Positions 46,382 to 55,900 of a DNA stretch of 64,000 nt are shown one piece after another. The translations under genes were made by a program, and so were the position numbers. The stretch lies in the NCBI GenBank assembly GCA_002693775.1, contig NZRP01000048.1, forward strand, positions 28,109 to 92,108. The letters run 5' to 3'. This DNA comes from Crocinitomicaceae bacterium. Its GTDB lineage: Bacteria > Bacteroidota > Bacteroidia > Flavobacteriales_D > Sanyastnellaceae. Under the pieces are notes generated by a model that worked only from the letters and a program-made list of their open reading frames with translations, had not been told where the DNA came from and searched no databases. The number at the start of each line of letters is the position of its first letter. Position 1 is the stretch's first letter.

Positions 46382-47074
46382 ATGGAATCGTTAAAAAAGC
46401 TGATAGTTTTAACAGGCGCTGGAATGAGTGCTGAAAGTGGAATTGCAACCTTTAGAGGAGCAGGTGGGCTCTGGGAAGGGCACCGAGTTGAAGAAGTTGC
46501 TTCTCCATCAGCTTTCCTAGCTAATCCAGGTTTGGTTTTAGACTTTTACAACCATCGTAGAAAAAATGTTTTAGATTCTGAGCCCAATAGAGGGCATGTG
46601 ATTTTAAAAGAGCTTGAAGATAATTTCAATGTAACGATTATTACCCAAAATGTAGACGATCTTCACGAAAGAGCAGGTTCCTCTCACATAATCCACTTGC
46701 ACGGGGAGCTTTTTAAGGCTAGATCAACAGCTGACCCATCGCTTATTTTTAAAATAGACGGGACTGACTTAAACTTAGGTGACAAGTGCCCAAAGGGAAG
46801 TCAGTTAAGACCTCACATAGTTTGGTTTGGTGAAGGTGTACCATTAATGGAGGATGCAATAATGGAGGTGGAGTCAGCTGAAGTCATTATTGTAGTAGGT
46901 ACATCAATGCAGGTATATCCCGCGGCTAGCTTAGTGGAGTTTGCTAAGCCAGGAGTTCCAATCTATTTAGTTGACCCAAATCCGCCTAAGGTCTCAATTA
47001 AAAACCTGCAAATAATTTCTAAAGGAGCTAGCGAAGGGTTAGCTTTAGTGGCTAGCTCTATTTCTCCATGGTGA
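46382..47074 (+). CDS. cobB: NAD-dependent protein deacylase (sirtuin, CobB type)
   Basis: 230 residues. NAD-binding motifs VLTGAGMSAESGIATFRG and TQNVDDLHERAG are present, with the catalytic histidine H107 in HLHGEL. Y56 and R59 in FYNHRR form the YxxR pair that in SIRT5 and CobB recognises succinyl or malonyl groups, so it is probably a desuccinylase/deacylase of class III type. The zinc ribbon is reduced: instead of four cysteines only C136 remains in the region after HGELF. Its 3' end overlaps the convergent biotin carboxylase gene by 30 bases. Confidence 0.9.
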   Translation: MESLKKLIVLTGAGMSAESGIATFRGAGGLWEGHRVEEVASPSAFLANPGLVLDFYNHRRKNVLDSEPNRGHVILKELEDNFNVTIITQNVDDLHERAGSSHIIHLHGELFKARSTADPSLIFKIDGTDLNLGDKCPKGSQLRPHIVWFGEGVPLMEDAIMEVESAEVIIVVGTSMQVYPAASLVEFAKPGVPIYLVDPNPPKVSIKNLQIISKGASEGLALVASSISPW

Positions 47075-48544
47075 CCTTGATTCGTTCTCTGCAACTTGCA
47101 GGTTTTTAGAACTTTGAGCGTTTTGCTTTAAAGAGAGTTCAGCTGCTATTTCAGCAAAAACATTATCGCTTACAGGAAGGTCTCTAATTAGTTTTTCTGG
47201 AGAGAAATGGTCGTTCACAAATCCAGTATCAAACACTCCTGATCGGAAAGCATCGTGGTCTACGGCAAACCTTCCAAAATCTAGAGTAGTCTTAACTCCT
47301 ACAATATCGTAGTTGTCAATTGCACTAATCATTCTGTCGATTGTTGCCTCTCTTGTAGGGCCATGAGTGACAAGCTTTGAAAGCATAGGGTCGTAGTGGA
47401 TGCTAACCTCATCACCTTCTTTAACTCCATCGTCTACTCTAATACCCGGCCCAATTGGAGGACTATATCTCTTAAGAATTCCTTTGTCAGGTAGGAATCC
47501 TGTTGATGCATCCTCAGCGTAAACACGTAATTCGATAGCGTGCCCAGAAATTTTAAGATCTTCTTGAGAAAACGAAATGGAATGCCCTTCAGCTACTCTA
47601 ATTTGTTCTCTTACTAAATCAACTCCGGTGATACACTCAGTAACTGGGTGTTCAACTTGAAGTCTTGTATTCATTTCAAGAAAGTAGAAGTTTTTATCTT
47701 CGTCTACTAGGAACTCAACGGTGCCAGCTCCTACGTAATTACAAGACCTTGCTACTTCACATGCGCAATTGCCCATTTCCTCTCTGAGCTTTTCATCAAG
47801 AAGTGCAGATGGAGCTTCTTCAACTACTTTTTGGTGTCTTCTTTGAATACTGCACTCTCTCTCAAATAGATGAACAACATTGTCATGAGTGTCGGCTAAA
47901 ACTTGAACTTCAATATGTCTAGGTTTTAGAACCAGCCTTTCCATAAAAACCGCACCGTTGCCAAACGATTTTTCAGCCTCAGAAATAGCTCTAGCGAGCT
48001 CATCTTCTATTAGGTCGGCATCGTATACAGCTCTCATTCCTTTACCGCCACCACCTGCACTCGCTTTAATGATAAGCGGCATGCCTATTCTTTCCGCCTC
48101 TTTAATAGCCTCGTCAGGTTCAGAAATTGATCCCTGAGTTCCAGGTACTAAAGGGATGTTTCTTTCCAATACAGCCTCTTTTGCTGAAAGCTTATCGCCC
48201 ATTATTCTAATGGAATCAGCTTTAGGCCCTATAAATATTATGCCCGCAGCTTCTACAGCCTCAGAAAACTCAGCGTTTTCAGATAAAAACCCATATCCAG
48301 GGTGGATAGCATCTGCTCCAGTTTGTTTAGCTGCTGTAATTACTTTATCGATATGAAGGTAGCTCTCTGAAGAGGGTGCGGGTCCTAATAATACACTTTC
48401 ATCTGCTGCAAGTACGTGAGGAGCTGTTGTATCTGCTTCAGAATAAATTGAAACTGTGGAAATTCCCATTTCTCGACAAGAGCGAATAATTCTAAGGGCG
48501 ATTTCACCTCTATTAGCTATCAGTACTTTTGAAATAGTTCTCAT
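47045..48544 (-). CDS. accC: Biotin carboxylase (acetyl-/acyl-CoA carboxylase)
   Basis: About 499 residues from ATG 48544 (MRTISKVLIANRGEIALRII). The ATP-grasp motifs are intact: KASAGGGGKGMR, ERLVLKPRHIEVQVL, ECSIQRRHQKVVEEAPS and LEMNTRLQVEHPVTE. It carboxylates biotin on a carrier protein in the first step of fatty acid synthesis or of an acyl-CoA carboxylase. It has no fused biotin-carrier domain and is slightly longer than standard AccC by a polar C-terminal tail. AccB is not adjacent. The SRP RNA lies 31 bases upstream on the same strand, so the longer frame to 48574 is unlikely to be used. Confidence 0.92.
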   Translation of the reverse strand: MRTISKVLIANRGEIALRIIRSCREMGISTVSIYSEADTTAPHVLAADESVLLGPAPSSESYLHIDKVITAAKQTGADAIHPGYGFLSENAEFSEAVEAAGIIFIGPKADSIRIMGDKLSAKEAVLERNIPLVPGTQGSISEPDEAIKEAERIGMPLIIKASAGGGGKGMRAVYDADLIEDELARAISEAEKSFGNGAVFMERLVLKPRHIEVQVLADTHDNVVHLFERECSIQRRHQKVVEEAPSALLDEKLREEMGNCACEVARSCNYVGAGTVEFLVDEDKNFYFLEMNTRLQVEHPVTECITGVDLVREQIRVAEGHSISFSQEDLKISGHAIELRVYAEDASTGFLPDKGILKRYSPPIGPGIRVDDGVKEGDEVSIHYDPMLSKLVTHGPTREATIDRMISAIDNYDIVGVKTTLDFGRFAVDHDAFRSGVFDTGFVNDHFSPEKLIRDLPVSDNVFAEIAAELSLKQNAQSSKNLQVAENESRSPWRNRASH

Positions 48545-48575
48545 CAGGCGTGCTCGTAAAGTGTTGTAAAACAAA

Positions 48576-48672
48576 GGGGCAAGCTATTCTTATCGCACCG
48601 CTCAACCTCGTACCCTTGCTGTCTTCCGACCCTGGGGGATTAAGAGGGAGCTGGTCGTAAGAGACTTGCCCC
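48576..48672 (-). ncRNA. ffs: Signal recognition particle RNA (small bacterial type)
   Basis: About 97 nt on the minus strand. The ends GGGGCAAG and CTTGCCCC are perfectly complementary and close a single long hairpin. Near the tip it contains CAGGGTCGGAAGACAGCAAG (minus strand), which matches the universal domain IV asymmetric loop (GTCGGAAG... AGCA) that binds Ffh. Size and shape fit the small bacterial SRP RNA (4.5S RNA). A perfect TATCTTTG promoter box ends 5 bases before the first base. accC follows on the same strand. Confidence 0.93.
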
Positions 48673-48677
48673 AGGCG

Positions 48678-48685
48678 CAAAGATA
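48678..48685 (-). promoter_or_regulatory. -7 box of the SRP RNA gene
   Basis: TATCTTTG on the minus strand, exact match to TAnnTTTG, followed by CGCCT and then the first G of the RNA stem. Because the 5' end of this RNA is fixed by its structure, this example calibrates the box-to-start distance at about 5 bases in this genome. Confidence 0.65.
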
Positions 48686-48687
48686 GG

Positions 48688-48718
48688 TTGTAACATACTT
48701 TTATCAGGGCTATATTTC
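48688..48718 (+). promoter_or_regulatory. Possible promoter for the GtrB-type glycosyltransferase
   Basis: TTG (48688-48690) and TATATTTC (48711-48718) are 20 bases apart, near the Bacteroidota TTTG/TAnnTTTG arrangement with one mismatch in the -7 box. It lies 27 bases before ATG 48746 and faces away from the SRP RNA promoter. Confidence 0.35.
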
Positions 48719-48745
48719 GGACTTTATTGCAGTAAACAACAGTAT

Positions 48746-49690
48746 ATGGACATAAGCATTGTAGTACCTCTATTTAATGAGGAGGAGAGCTTGCCTGAAT
48801 TGATGTCGTGGATAGATAGAGTGCTTGAGGGTCGTAAATACGAAGTGATATTCGTGGATGATGGCTCTAAAGATGATTCTTGGGCTATAGTTAATAGTTT
48901 GAAATCCAAACATGCAGATAAAGTAAGAGGTATAAAATTTTCTCGTAACTACGGTAAAAGCGCTGGACTACAAAAGGGCTTCGAGGCTGCAACAGGAAAG
49001 GTTGTGTTTACTATGGATGCAGATCTGCAGGATAGTCCTGATGAGATCCTTCCAATGGAAAAGAAACTTATAGATGATGGACTTGACCTTGTGAGCGGCT
49101 GGAAGAAAAAGCGCCACGACCCTATAACTAAGACATTTCCTACTAAGCTCTATAACGCAATGACTAGAAGAATGAGTGGGATAATCCTCCACGATTTCAA
49201 CTGTGGTTTAAAATGTTATAGAAATGAAGTGGTGAAATCAATTGAAGTGCAAGGGGAGATGCATCGATACATCCCTCTAATTGCAAAAGCAGCAGGTTTT
49301 CCAAAAATCGGTGAACACGTAGTGCAACACCAAGCCAGAAAATATGGTACTACTAAATTTGGATTAGAACGATTTACAAACGGAATGTTAGATCTACTTA
49401 CAATCGTATTTATGCAAAGGTTTTCTAGGAAGCCAATGCACTTGTTTGGCCTATTAGGAACACTGACATTCTTAATAAGCGCAGGAATATTTTGCTACAT
49501 AGGAGGGTATAAACTTTATGCTTTAAGCGAGGGGATTGAGGCCAAAAACATTACGGAAATATCCGCTTTTTATGTCGCGTTAGTTGGTATGGTTTTAGGC
49601 TCGCAACTGTTTCTAACAGGATTTATTGCTGAGATGATATCAAGAACCGATCCTTCCAGAAAGCAATACGGAGTAATCGAAGAGTTGTAG
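48746..49690 (+). CDS. Polyprenyl-phosphate glycosyltransferase (GT2, GtrB/DPM1-like)
   Basis: 314 residues. N-terminal GT-A domain with ISIVVPLFNEEESL, IFVDDGSKDDSW, FSRNYGKSAGLQKGFEAA and FTMDADLQDSPDEI (the DxD motif), then two membrane helices (about 231-252 and 267-290) and a short basic tail. This is the layout of GtrB/ArnC-type enzymes that put a sugar on undecaprenyl phosphate at the inner membrane for later use in the periplasm. The sugar is not predictable. It is a single gene between the SRP RNA and the convergent mnmA. Confidence 0.88.
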   Translation: MDISIVVPLFNEEESLPELMSWIDRVLEGRKYEVIFVDDGSKDDSWAIVNSLKSKHADKVRGIKFSRNYGKSAGLQKGFEAATGKVVFTMDADLQDSPDEILPMEKKLIDDGLDLVSGWKKKRHDPITKTFPTKLYNAMTRRMSGIILHDFNCGLKCYRNEVVKSIEVQGEMHRYIPLIAKAAGFPKIGEHVVQHQARKYGTTKFGLERFTNGMLDLLTIVFMQRFSRKPMHLFGLLGTLTFLISAGIFCYIGGYKLYALSEGIEAKNITEISAFYVALVGMVLGSQLFLTGFIAEMISRTDPSRKQYGVIEEL

Positions 49691-49701
49691 GTCAAAGTGG
49701 A

Positions 49702-50865
49702 TTAGGCAATTGGCCCAGATCCAACTAATTCATCATTCATATACCATGTAGCGAATTGGCCAGAGGCTATTCCTTTTTGTGGAGTGTCAAACAACATATA
49801 AACTCCATCTTCAGTCATTTCCAGTCTTCCAGTCTGTAGAGGTTGACGATATCTGAACCTTAGCGAGTACTCACATGATTCGCCCACCTTTAATTTTTGA
49901 GAGGGCCTAACCCAATGTATTTCCTCAGTTTTTACTAGTAAAGCGTCCCTAAATAAGCCAGGATGCTTATCGCCCTGACCTACATAAACGGTGTTAGTGT
50001 ATACATCAGTTCCAATAACAAATAACGGCTCAGGTTTGCCTCCTACATTGAGTCCTTTTCTTTGGCCTATTGTATAAAAATGAGCTCCCTGATGCTTGCC
50101 TACAACTAGTCCCATATCTTCAGAGAAATTAAACGCTTGAGATCTTGAGTGATTGTCACTAATGTCAGCCTTGAAAACACTGTGATCACTGTCGATTTCA
50201 ATAATATTGCCTTCTTTACTCTTTAGCTGTTGTTGCAAGAAATCAGGCAGTCTAACCTTTCCAATAAAACAAAGTCCTTGGCTGTCTTTTTTATTCGCAG
50301 TAGGTAGCCCAGCGTCCTGTGCTATTTTTCTCAAATCCGACTTTAATAAATCTCCAATTGGAAACATTGCATAGCCTAATTGCTCCTGATTAAGTTGGCA
50401 CAAAAAGTAGCTTTGGTCTTTGTTAGGGTCAGCCCCTGTAAGTAGCATATGCTCATCATGCCCATTAGAAGTTGAAGAAAATTTTCTACAGTAATGACCT
50501 GTTGCAACTGCTTCTGCTTCAAGCTTTAGAGCAGCTTTAAGAAATAGGTCAAACTTGATTTCTCGGTTGCACAGCACATCAGGATTGGGTGTTCTTCCAG
50601 CTTCGTATTCGCTGAACATGTAATCAACGATTCTCTCTCTGTATTCGTCACTTAAGTCTAATACTTGAAAGGGAATGCCTAAATGTTCTGCGACTAGCAT
50701 TGCGTCATTGGAGTCGTCAATCCACGGACATTCATCGCTGATGGTTACGCTTGCGTCGTTCCAATTTCGCATGAATAAACCTATTACCTCGTGTCCCTCT
50801 TCAACAAGTTTAAGAGCAGCAACACTTGAATCAACACCTCCGGATAATCCTACAACAATTCGCAT
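49702..50865 (-). CDS. mnmA: tRNA-specific 2-thiouridylase MnmA
   Basis: About 387 residues from ATG 50865 ([18 protein letters not shown]). The PP-loop SGGVDSS binds ATP; the catalytic cysteines are in [15 protein letters not shown] and [19 protein letters not shown] and the C-terminal beta domain complete the family pattern. It thiolates U34 of Lys, Glu and Gln tRNAs. The frame extends upstream to 50937, but those residues are not conserved-looking and the TACATTTG box 3 bases before ATG 50865 supports the shorter form. Confidence 0.95.
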   Translation of the reverse strand: MRIVVGLSGGVDSSVAALKLVEEGHEVIGLFMRNWNDASVTISDECPWIDDSNDAMLVAEHLGIPFQVLDLSDEYRERIVDYMFSEYEAGRTPNPDVLCNREIKFDLFLKAALKLEAEAVATGHYCRKFSSTSNGHDEHMLLTGADPNKDQSYFLCQLNQEQLGYAMFPIGDLLKSDLRKIAQDAGLPTANKKDSQGLCFIGKVRLPDFLQQQLKSKEGNIIEIDSDHSVFKADISDNHSRSQAFNFSEDMGLVVGKHQGAHFYTIGQRKGLNVGGKPEPLFVIGTDVYTNTVYVGQGDKHPGLFRDALLVKTEEIHWVRPSQKLKVGESCEYSLRFRYRQPLQTGRLEMTEDGVYMLFDTPQKGIASGQFATWYMNDELVGSGPIA

Positions 50866-50868
50866 ATG

Positions 50869-50876
50869 CAAATGTA
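50869..50876 (-). promoter_or_regulatory. Bacteroidota-type -7 box before mnmA
   Basis: TACATTTG on the minus strand, exact TAnnTTTG, followed by CAT and ATG 50865. The spacing predicts transcription starting at or just inside the start codon. The -33 region is not recognisable. Confidence 0.5.
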
Positions 50877-50976
50877 CGTTTGTGTTGGAAGAAGAAATGC
50901 ACGAAATTGCATGACCGGTCTTATCTAATCGAGGCAACCTTATTTAATCAGGTGCGTCATTGAACCGGCGACCCTT

Positions 50977-51528
50977 ATGCAAAACGACGAATTGCACGCC
51001 CACATTGATGGATGTCGACGAGGAGAGTCTAAATCTCAACGTTGGATTTTTGAACGGTACTACCGTCTGATGTTTGGTGTGTGCATGAGGTATTTATCGG
51101 ATAGGGACGCTGTACAAGATGTTGTACAGGAGGGGTTTCTCAAGGTGTTTACAAACATCGAGGGTTACACTTTCAAAGGTTCTTTCGAAGGCTGGGTACG
51201 TCGTATCATGGTGAACACATCAATTGATGCTATTCGTCGCCGTAAGGCTACAGGATTAGTGTTAGGAGAGGAGAAGTCCTTTGATGATGTGGTTGATGAG
51301 GCAGTTGAATATGAGATTGATACAGACGATGAAACATTTACGGTAAAGGATGTACAATCTGCTATGCAGGAGCTTTCGCCTATGTACCGTGCAGTATTCA
51401 ATCTATATGTTTTTGACAACATGACTCACCAAGAGATAGCAACAAAGCTTGGTGTTAGTGTGGGAACCTCGAAGTCGAATTTGGCTAAGGCTAGAAGAAA
51501 TCTTCGAAAGATTTTAATGAGTAAATAA
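50977..51528 (+). CDS. ECF-type RNA polymerase sigma factor
   Basis: 183 residues. Region sigma-2 includes FERYYRLMFGVCMRYLSDRDAVQDVVQEGFLKVFTNI (core-binding and -10 recognition), continued by GSFEGWVRRIMVNTSIDAIRRRK; region sigma-4 has LSPMYRAVFNLYVFDNMTHQEIATKLGVSVGTSKSNLAKARRNL, a helix-turn-helix for -35 recognition. There is no sigma-3, as in ECF factors. It is followed after 9 bases by a membrane protein with an anti-sigma-like N-terminus and then a secreted giant protein, so it probably controls these and other surface genes. Confidence 0.92.
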   Translation: MQNDELHAHIDGCRRGESKSQRWIFERYYRLMFGVCMRYLSDRDAVQDVVQEGFLKVFTNIEGYTFKGSFEGWVRRIMVNTSIDAIRRRKATGLVLGEEKSFDDVVDEAVEYEIDTDDETFTVKDVQSAMQELSPMYRAVFNLYVFDNMTHQEIATKLGVSVGTSKSNLAKARRNLRKILMSK

Positions 51529-51537
51529 AACCAGACA

Positions 51538-52833
51538 ATGTCTGATTCAAAGTTTGACGATAAAATAAGAGAATCTCTTGAAGGCCACGAGCCGAATGTG
51601 AATCCTAATTGGGATAAGATGAGAGATCGTATTGCAGCCGCTGCCGCTATTGGAGCAGTTGGTGTAGATACTTATGGCTCTAAAATTGCTACACAACTTT
51701 CAATTGGTGCAGCGGTGGTTATAGGGGCTGCTTCCATGTGGATAGCCCAAAAATTCATGGAGGTTGAAGAAATTTCTGATGTGCCAATTGTGGTTGAAGA
51801 AATCATTGAGATTGGAATTGAGGAGTTGACTCCGGATGAGATTGCAATATCCGCTATAGATGAAGAGGATGATGAATACGCTGAAAAGGTAGTTGCCAAA
51901 GTTTCAAATGACGCTGTTGCTGAAGACGATGTAGCTGAATCTGGACATGATTCAATTAATGAAGAATCATTAGAAGCCATTTCTGAAGGTATTGACAATT
52001 CTAATGAGGCAGATATAGGGTCTGAAGATTTGGTTGTCTCTGAAGTGGTTTCTGAAGTAGAAGAAGTCCCTTTTCGTACAACATCTCAAACTTCGTGCGT
52101 TGGTGCTCAAGTGGAGTTCCAGGTAGATGGTTCTGACATGAGCATGAGCTATTTATGGAACTTTGGAGATGGTCACTTCTCGTCTGAGGCAAATCCTACA
52201 CATACTTATGATATGCCTGGAGTTTACGATGTTACGCTATCATTGATATCGCCTGGAAAGGGTAGTATTAAAACTAGAACTATAGAAAATCTAATTACTA
52301 TCAATCCTCAACCAGAGGCTAATATGAAATGGGCTTTTTCTAGAATAAATACTGGAAGTAAAGTTCAGATAGATTTAATAGATAACACTATAAATGCTAA
52401 CTCAGCTACTTGGATAGTAGATGGAGAAATTATCCCAAATAGTCAGCCTTTATTAGATAATCCAGGCAAGTACCAGATTAACTTGATTGCAAGTAATCAG
52501 TTTGGTTGCCAAGATTACACCTCAAGCACGGTAATTGTTGGAGATAGGAATCAACTAAATGCTCCAGCAAGATTCAGTCCGGATGGTGATGGTAGATATG
52601 ATTCGTTTATGCCATTTGGATTAAATAATTTATCAGATGATTGGGAGTTAATTGTAGCTGATAAAGATGGGAAGGAAGTGTATTCAACTTATTCTTTAGC
52701 TAAGCCTTGGATTGGAGCTCTTCCAGATGGAAGTCTTGCTGAAAATGGCTCACTTTTCTATTGGACTGTTGTGTATACAGATTACGAAGGAAATCAGCAA
52801 GTTTACACTGATAAAATTACTGTTGAGAGGTAA
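51538..52833 (+). CDS. Probable membrane anti-sigma protein with extracytoplasmic PKD domains
   Basis: 431 residues, no signal peptide. Residues 1-50 (SKFDDKIRESLEGHEPNVNPNWDKM) resemble the cytoplasmic N-termini of Bacteroidota anti-sigma factors; one membrane helix follows (about 52-71, IGAAVVIGAASMWIA), then a very acidic linker (77-178), a PKD domain (about 187-257, SYLWNFGDGHFSSEANPTHT), a second PKD-like domain (265-335) and a C-terminal domain like the gliding/T9SS type-B module (about 342-431, ARFSPDGDGRYDSF). The order sigma factor then this gene supports sequestering of the sigma factor with an outside sensor. The final domain ends TDKITVER, like the sorting tails of secreted proteins, yet there is no export signal at the N-terminus. 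Confidence 0.75.
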   Translation: MSDSKFDDKIRESLEGHEPNVNPNWDKMRDRIAAAAAIGAVGVDTYGSKIATQLSIGAAVVIGAASMWIAQKFMEVEEISDVPIVVEEIIEIGIEELTPDEIAISAIDEEDDEYAEKVVAKVSNDAVAEDDVAESGHDSINEESLEAISEGIDNSNEADIGSEDLVVSEVVSEVEEVPFRTTSQTSCVGAQVEFQVDGSDMSMSYLWNFGDGHFSSEANPTHTYDMPGVYDVTLSLISPGKGSIKTRTIENLITINPQPEANMKWAFSRINTGSKVQIDLIDNTINANSATWIVDGEIIPNSQPLLDNPGKYQINLIASNQFGCQDYTSSTVIVGDRNQLNAPARFSPDGDGRYDSFMPFGLNNLSDDWELIVADKDGKEVYSTYSLAKPWIGALPDGSLAENGSLFYWTVVYTDYEGNQQVYTDKITVER

Positions 52834-52934
52834 TTATAATGCACTCTGTTTGTAAGAGTGCAACCAATTCATTTATCGTGAGTCCTTTAATGGGTGCCTT
52901 TTCTTATCTTGCACTATTGAAAACAACACAGTTT

Positions 52935-55900
52935 ATGCAGTCAATTAAACTAATATTAGCAAGTGTTTTTATTCTTGCAATTTCATGCTTGTCTTCTGCT
53001 CAAGAGACAATCATTGTGACTATAGGTTCAGGAAGCCCCTATGTTGTGGAATGTGGTACAAACATCATTTTTACAGATGATAATTCAGGATCTAATGATG
53101 CTCAAGACCCATACTCTTGCACAAACAACACAATTACAATTTGTCCTGATGTTCCTGGGGATGCAGTTCAAGTAAATTTCTTGAGTTTCGATTTACAGAC
53201 TAACGCTAATCCAAATAACAACGACGCGCTATACGCTTATGATGGTGATAATACAGGTGCTAATCTTGTAGGTATAGGAACTGGAAATAGCTTTACTGGA
53301 GTTAGTATTACTGCATCGATTGATAATCCAACTGGCTGTGTGACTTTTCAATTTGACTGTAATAACAATGCTACTGGAGGAAATATTGGATGGGCTGCAA
53401 GCGTATCTTGTGTTACACCGTGTTCTTACCCTGTGTCAGGGCTGGAATTAGTTTCACCAGAACCTTTTCCTTCTAATCAAGAAGGTTCAATTAGCATAGG
53501 CCTTTGTCCTGATGATGAAATTACATTTAGTGCTGAAACAGCATTTGGTACAGGAGGGTTCGAACTGGATTCTTTAGTTTGGAATTGGGGGGATGGTCAA
53601 GTTGAAACAACTGCTGTTTCAGACGGATTAATTAATTCACATTCTTACCCTGAGCCTGGTGAGTATATCGTGACCTTAACTGTTGTAGATGAGAATCAAT
53701 GTAATAGTACCAACCTTCAACCTCATCAGGTTTTAGTTAGTACCATTCCAATTTTTAACACAGAATACACTACGCCTATTTGTGCAGGTTCTCCAGGATA
53801 TTTAAATGGAAATCCTGTACAAGGAGTTACTTGGACAGCACTTCCACCATTAGCAGTATCTGAGGAAGCAGATCTTCCAGATGCAACTGGTGTAGCATTT
53901 ACTTCAGAGCTTTTTATTGACTTCTTTGAACAGGATCAAGTTCTAGATGACTGTGATGATTTAGAACTAATTACTGCAAATATTGAGCATTCGTTTATTG
54001 GTGATTTGAGCTTTTGGATTACTTGTCCGGATGGAACGGAAGTACTACTAATGGATAATGGAGCTTCTGGAGGTCCTGACCCTACTGGATGTACGCCAAA
54101 TGACCTAGGTGGAAATAATCTTGGTATTGTAGATACTGAAGGGTGGAACTACTCTTGGAGTACTGATGGTGAATGGGTTCTTGATGACGCAAACAATCCT
54201 GATGTTGCAGATCCACTTCCTGCGGGTGTTTATGCTTCTTGTGACGACATCTGTAACTTTGTAGGATGTCCACTAAATGGAATTTGGACATTTAATGTTA
54301 TTGATCAATGGGCCGCTGATAACGGAACTTTGTATTGGTGGCAAATTGATTTTAATCCAGAGATCGTTCCTGGTGTTACAACATTCACACCTGTAGTTGG
54401 AATGGATGCTGATTCAAGTTACTGGCAGGTTACTACAGCTGATGAAGGTGTAGTTTCTATTTCTGACGATGCAAACTATGTTGATTTAAACTTCCCTAAC
54501 CCTGGTGATTTTGCATTTACATATGAAGTGACAAATAATTTTGGTTGTACTTGGGACACTACTGTAAACATCAGTGTTATTGAAGGCCCTCAAAGCAATA
54601 TTACAGCAGGAGAAGACGTAATCTTTTGTCAAGATCCAGTGCAATTACAAGGTGCATTTACAGGAAGTGCTCCTTCACCTTGTGGCGGTTCTGCAGGTAA
54701 CTACGAGTACTGCTATGTAAATAACGACAATACTATATTCAGCTACTGCCCAGATAACCCCGGAGATGGAACTATGATGCAGATTAGTTTCTCTGCTGGT
54801 ATGATGGAAGCAGGGTGGGATATGTGTACAATATTTGACGGTCCCAATGCTACTGGACCAGTTCTAGGAATACTAGATGCTGCATTTGCAGGCCAAACCT
54901 ATATAGCGACAAACCCTGATGGTTGCATTTCTATGCAATTCACTGCGGATGGTTGGACTAGTTGTGATAACGGCTGGATGGAAATGGAATCAGTTGAATG
55001 GTGTGTGAGCTGTGGAGGAGAGGACATGTGTGGGTTTGACTTCTTATGGGAGCCTGCAGACTTCTTAGTTGACCCAACAGTTCCTCAGCCAACTGTTACA
55101 GACTTCTCTGGTACGCCAACTGAATATGTAATGTTTGTTTCGCCAGTAGGTTTTGATAACTGTGCTGCAACAGACACCGCAATGGTATTACCTGGTTTCG
55201 ATTATTCAATTACAGACCAACAACCATCTTGTCTTGCTGATGATGGTTTAGTAATCGTAGAAATTAATGAAACATTAAGTAATGGGCCTTTTACAATCGA
55301 ATTACTGGACGGAGGAAATCTAATTGAGTCTGTTCAATTCGATGGAAATGATTATGTAAACCAAACTTTAGGTCCTGGTAACTACACAATTAATGTTTTT
55401 GATGACGGTGGTTGTTTATACTCTTACGACTTCACAATGGGGGACCCTGTGCCTATGTCCATTGAGGTAAGTAATGATGTAGTCATATGCCAAAGCGCTT
55501 CAACTACTCTTGAAGGTTGGACTGATCAAGACCCTACAAACTCATGGTCTTATAATTGGATCAACTCTACAACTGGTGATACAATTACTACAGCTGATGG
55601 AACATTTGTAGCCAGCCCTGTTTCTAGTACTATCTACACAGTATTTGCAACTGATCCTAATGGTTGTCCATCTGCAGATGAAACAATTAACGTAAACGTT
55701 TTAGGAGAATTGTTCCCCGACTTACAAGGAACAAACTTTATATGTAGTGGAGAAGAAGCTCAACTTGATGCTAGTGGTTCATTTGGTGGATCTGGCTCTG
55801 GATACACATACACATGGCTATGGGAGGGTAATCAACTTGGTGCACTTTCAGGTGATCAAGTAGTTAATACACCCCCATCAACTGGTGAATACTGTGTGAT

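Noticed and set aside
48545..48574. Longer N-terminus for biotin carboxylase (start at 48574)
   Set aside because: It would begin directly at the 3' end of the SRP RNA and adds a non-conserved segment; ATG 48544 gives the standard N-terminus.
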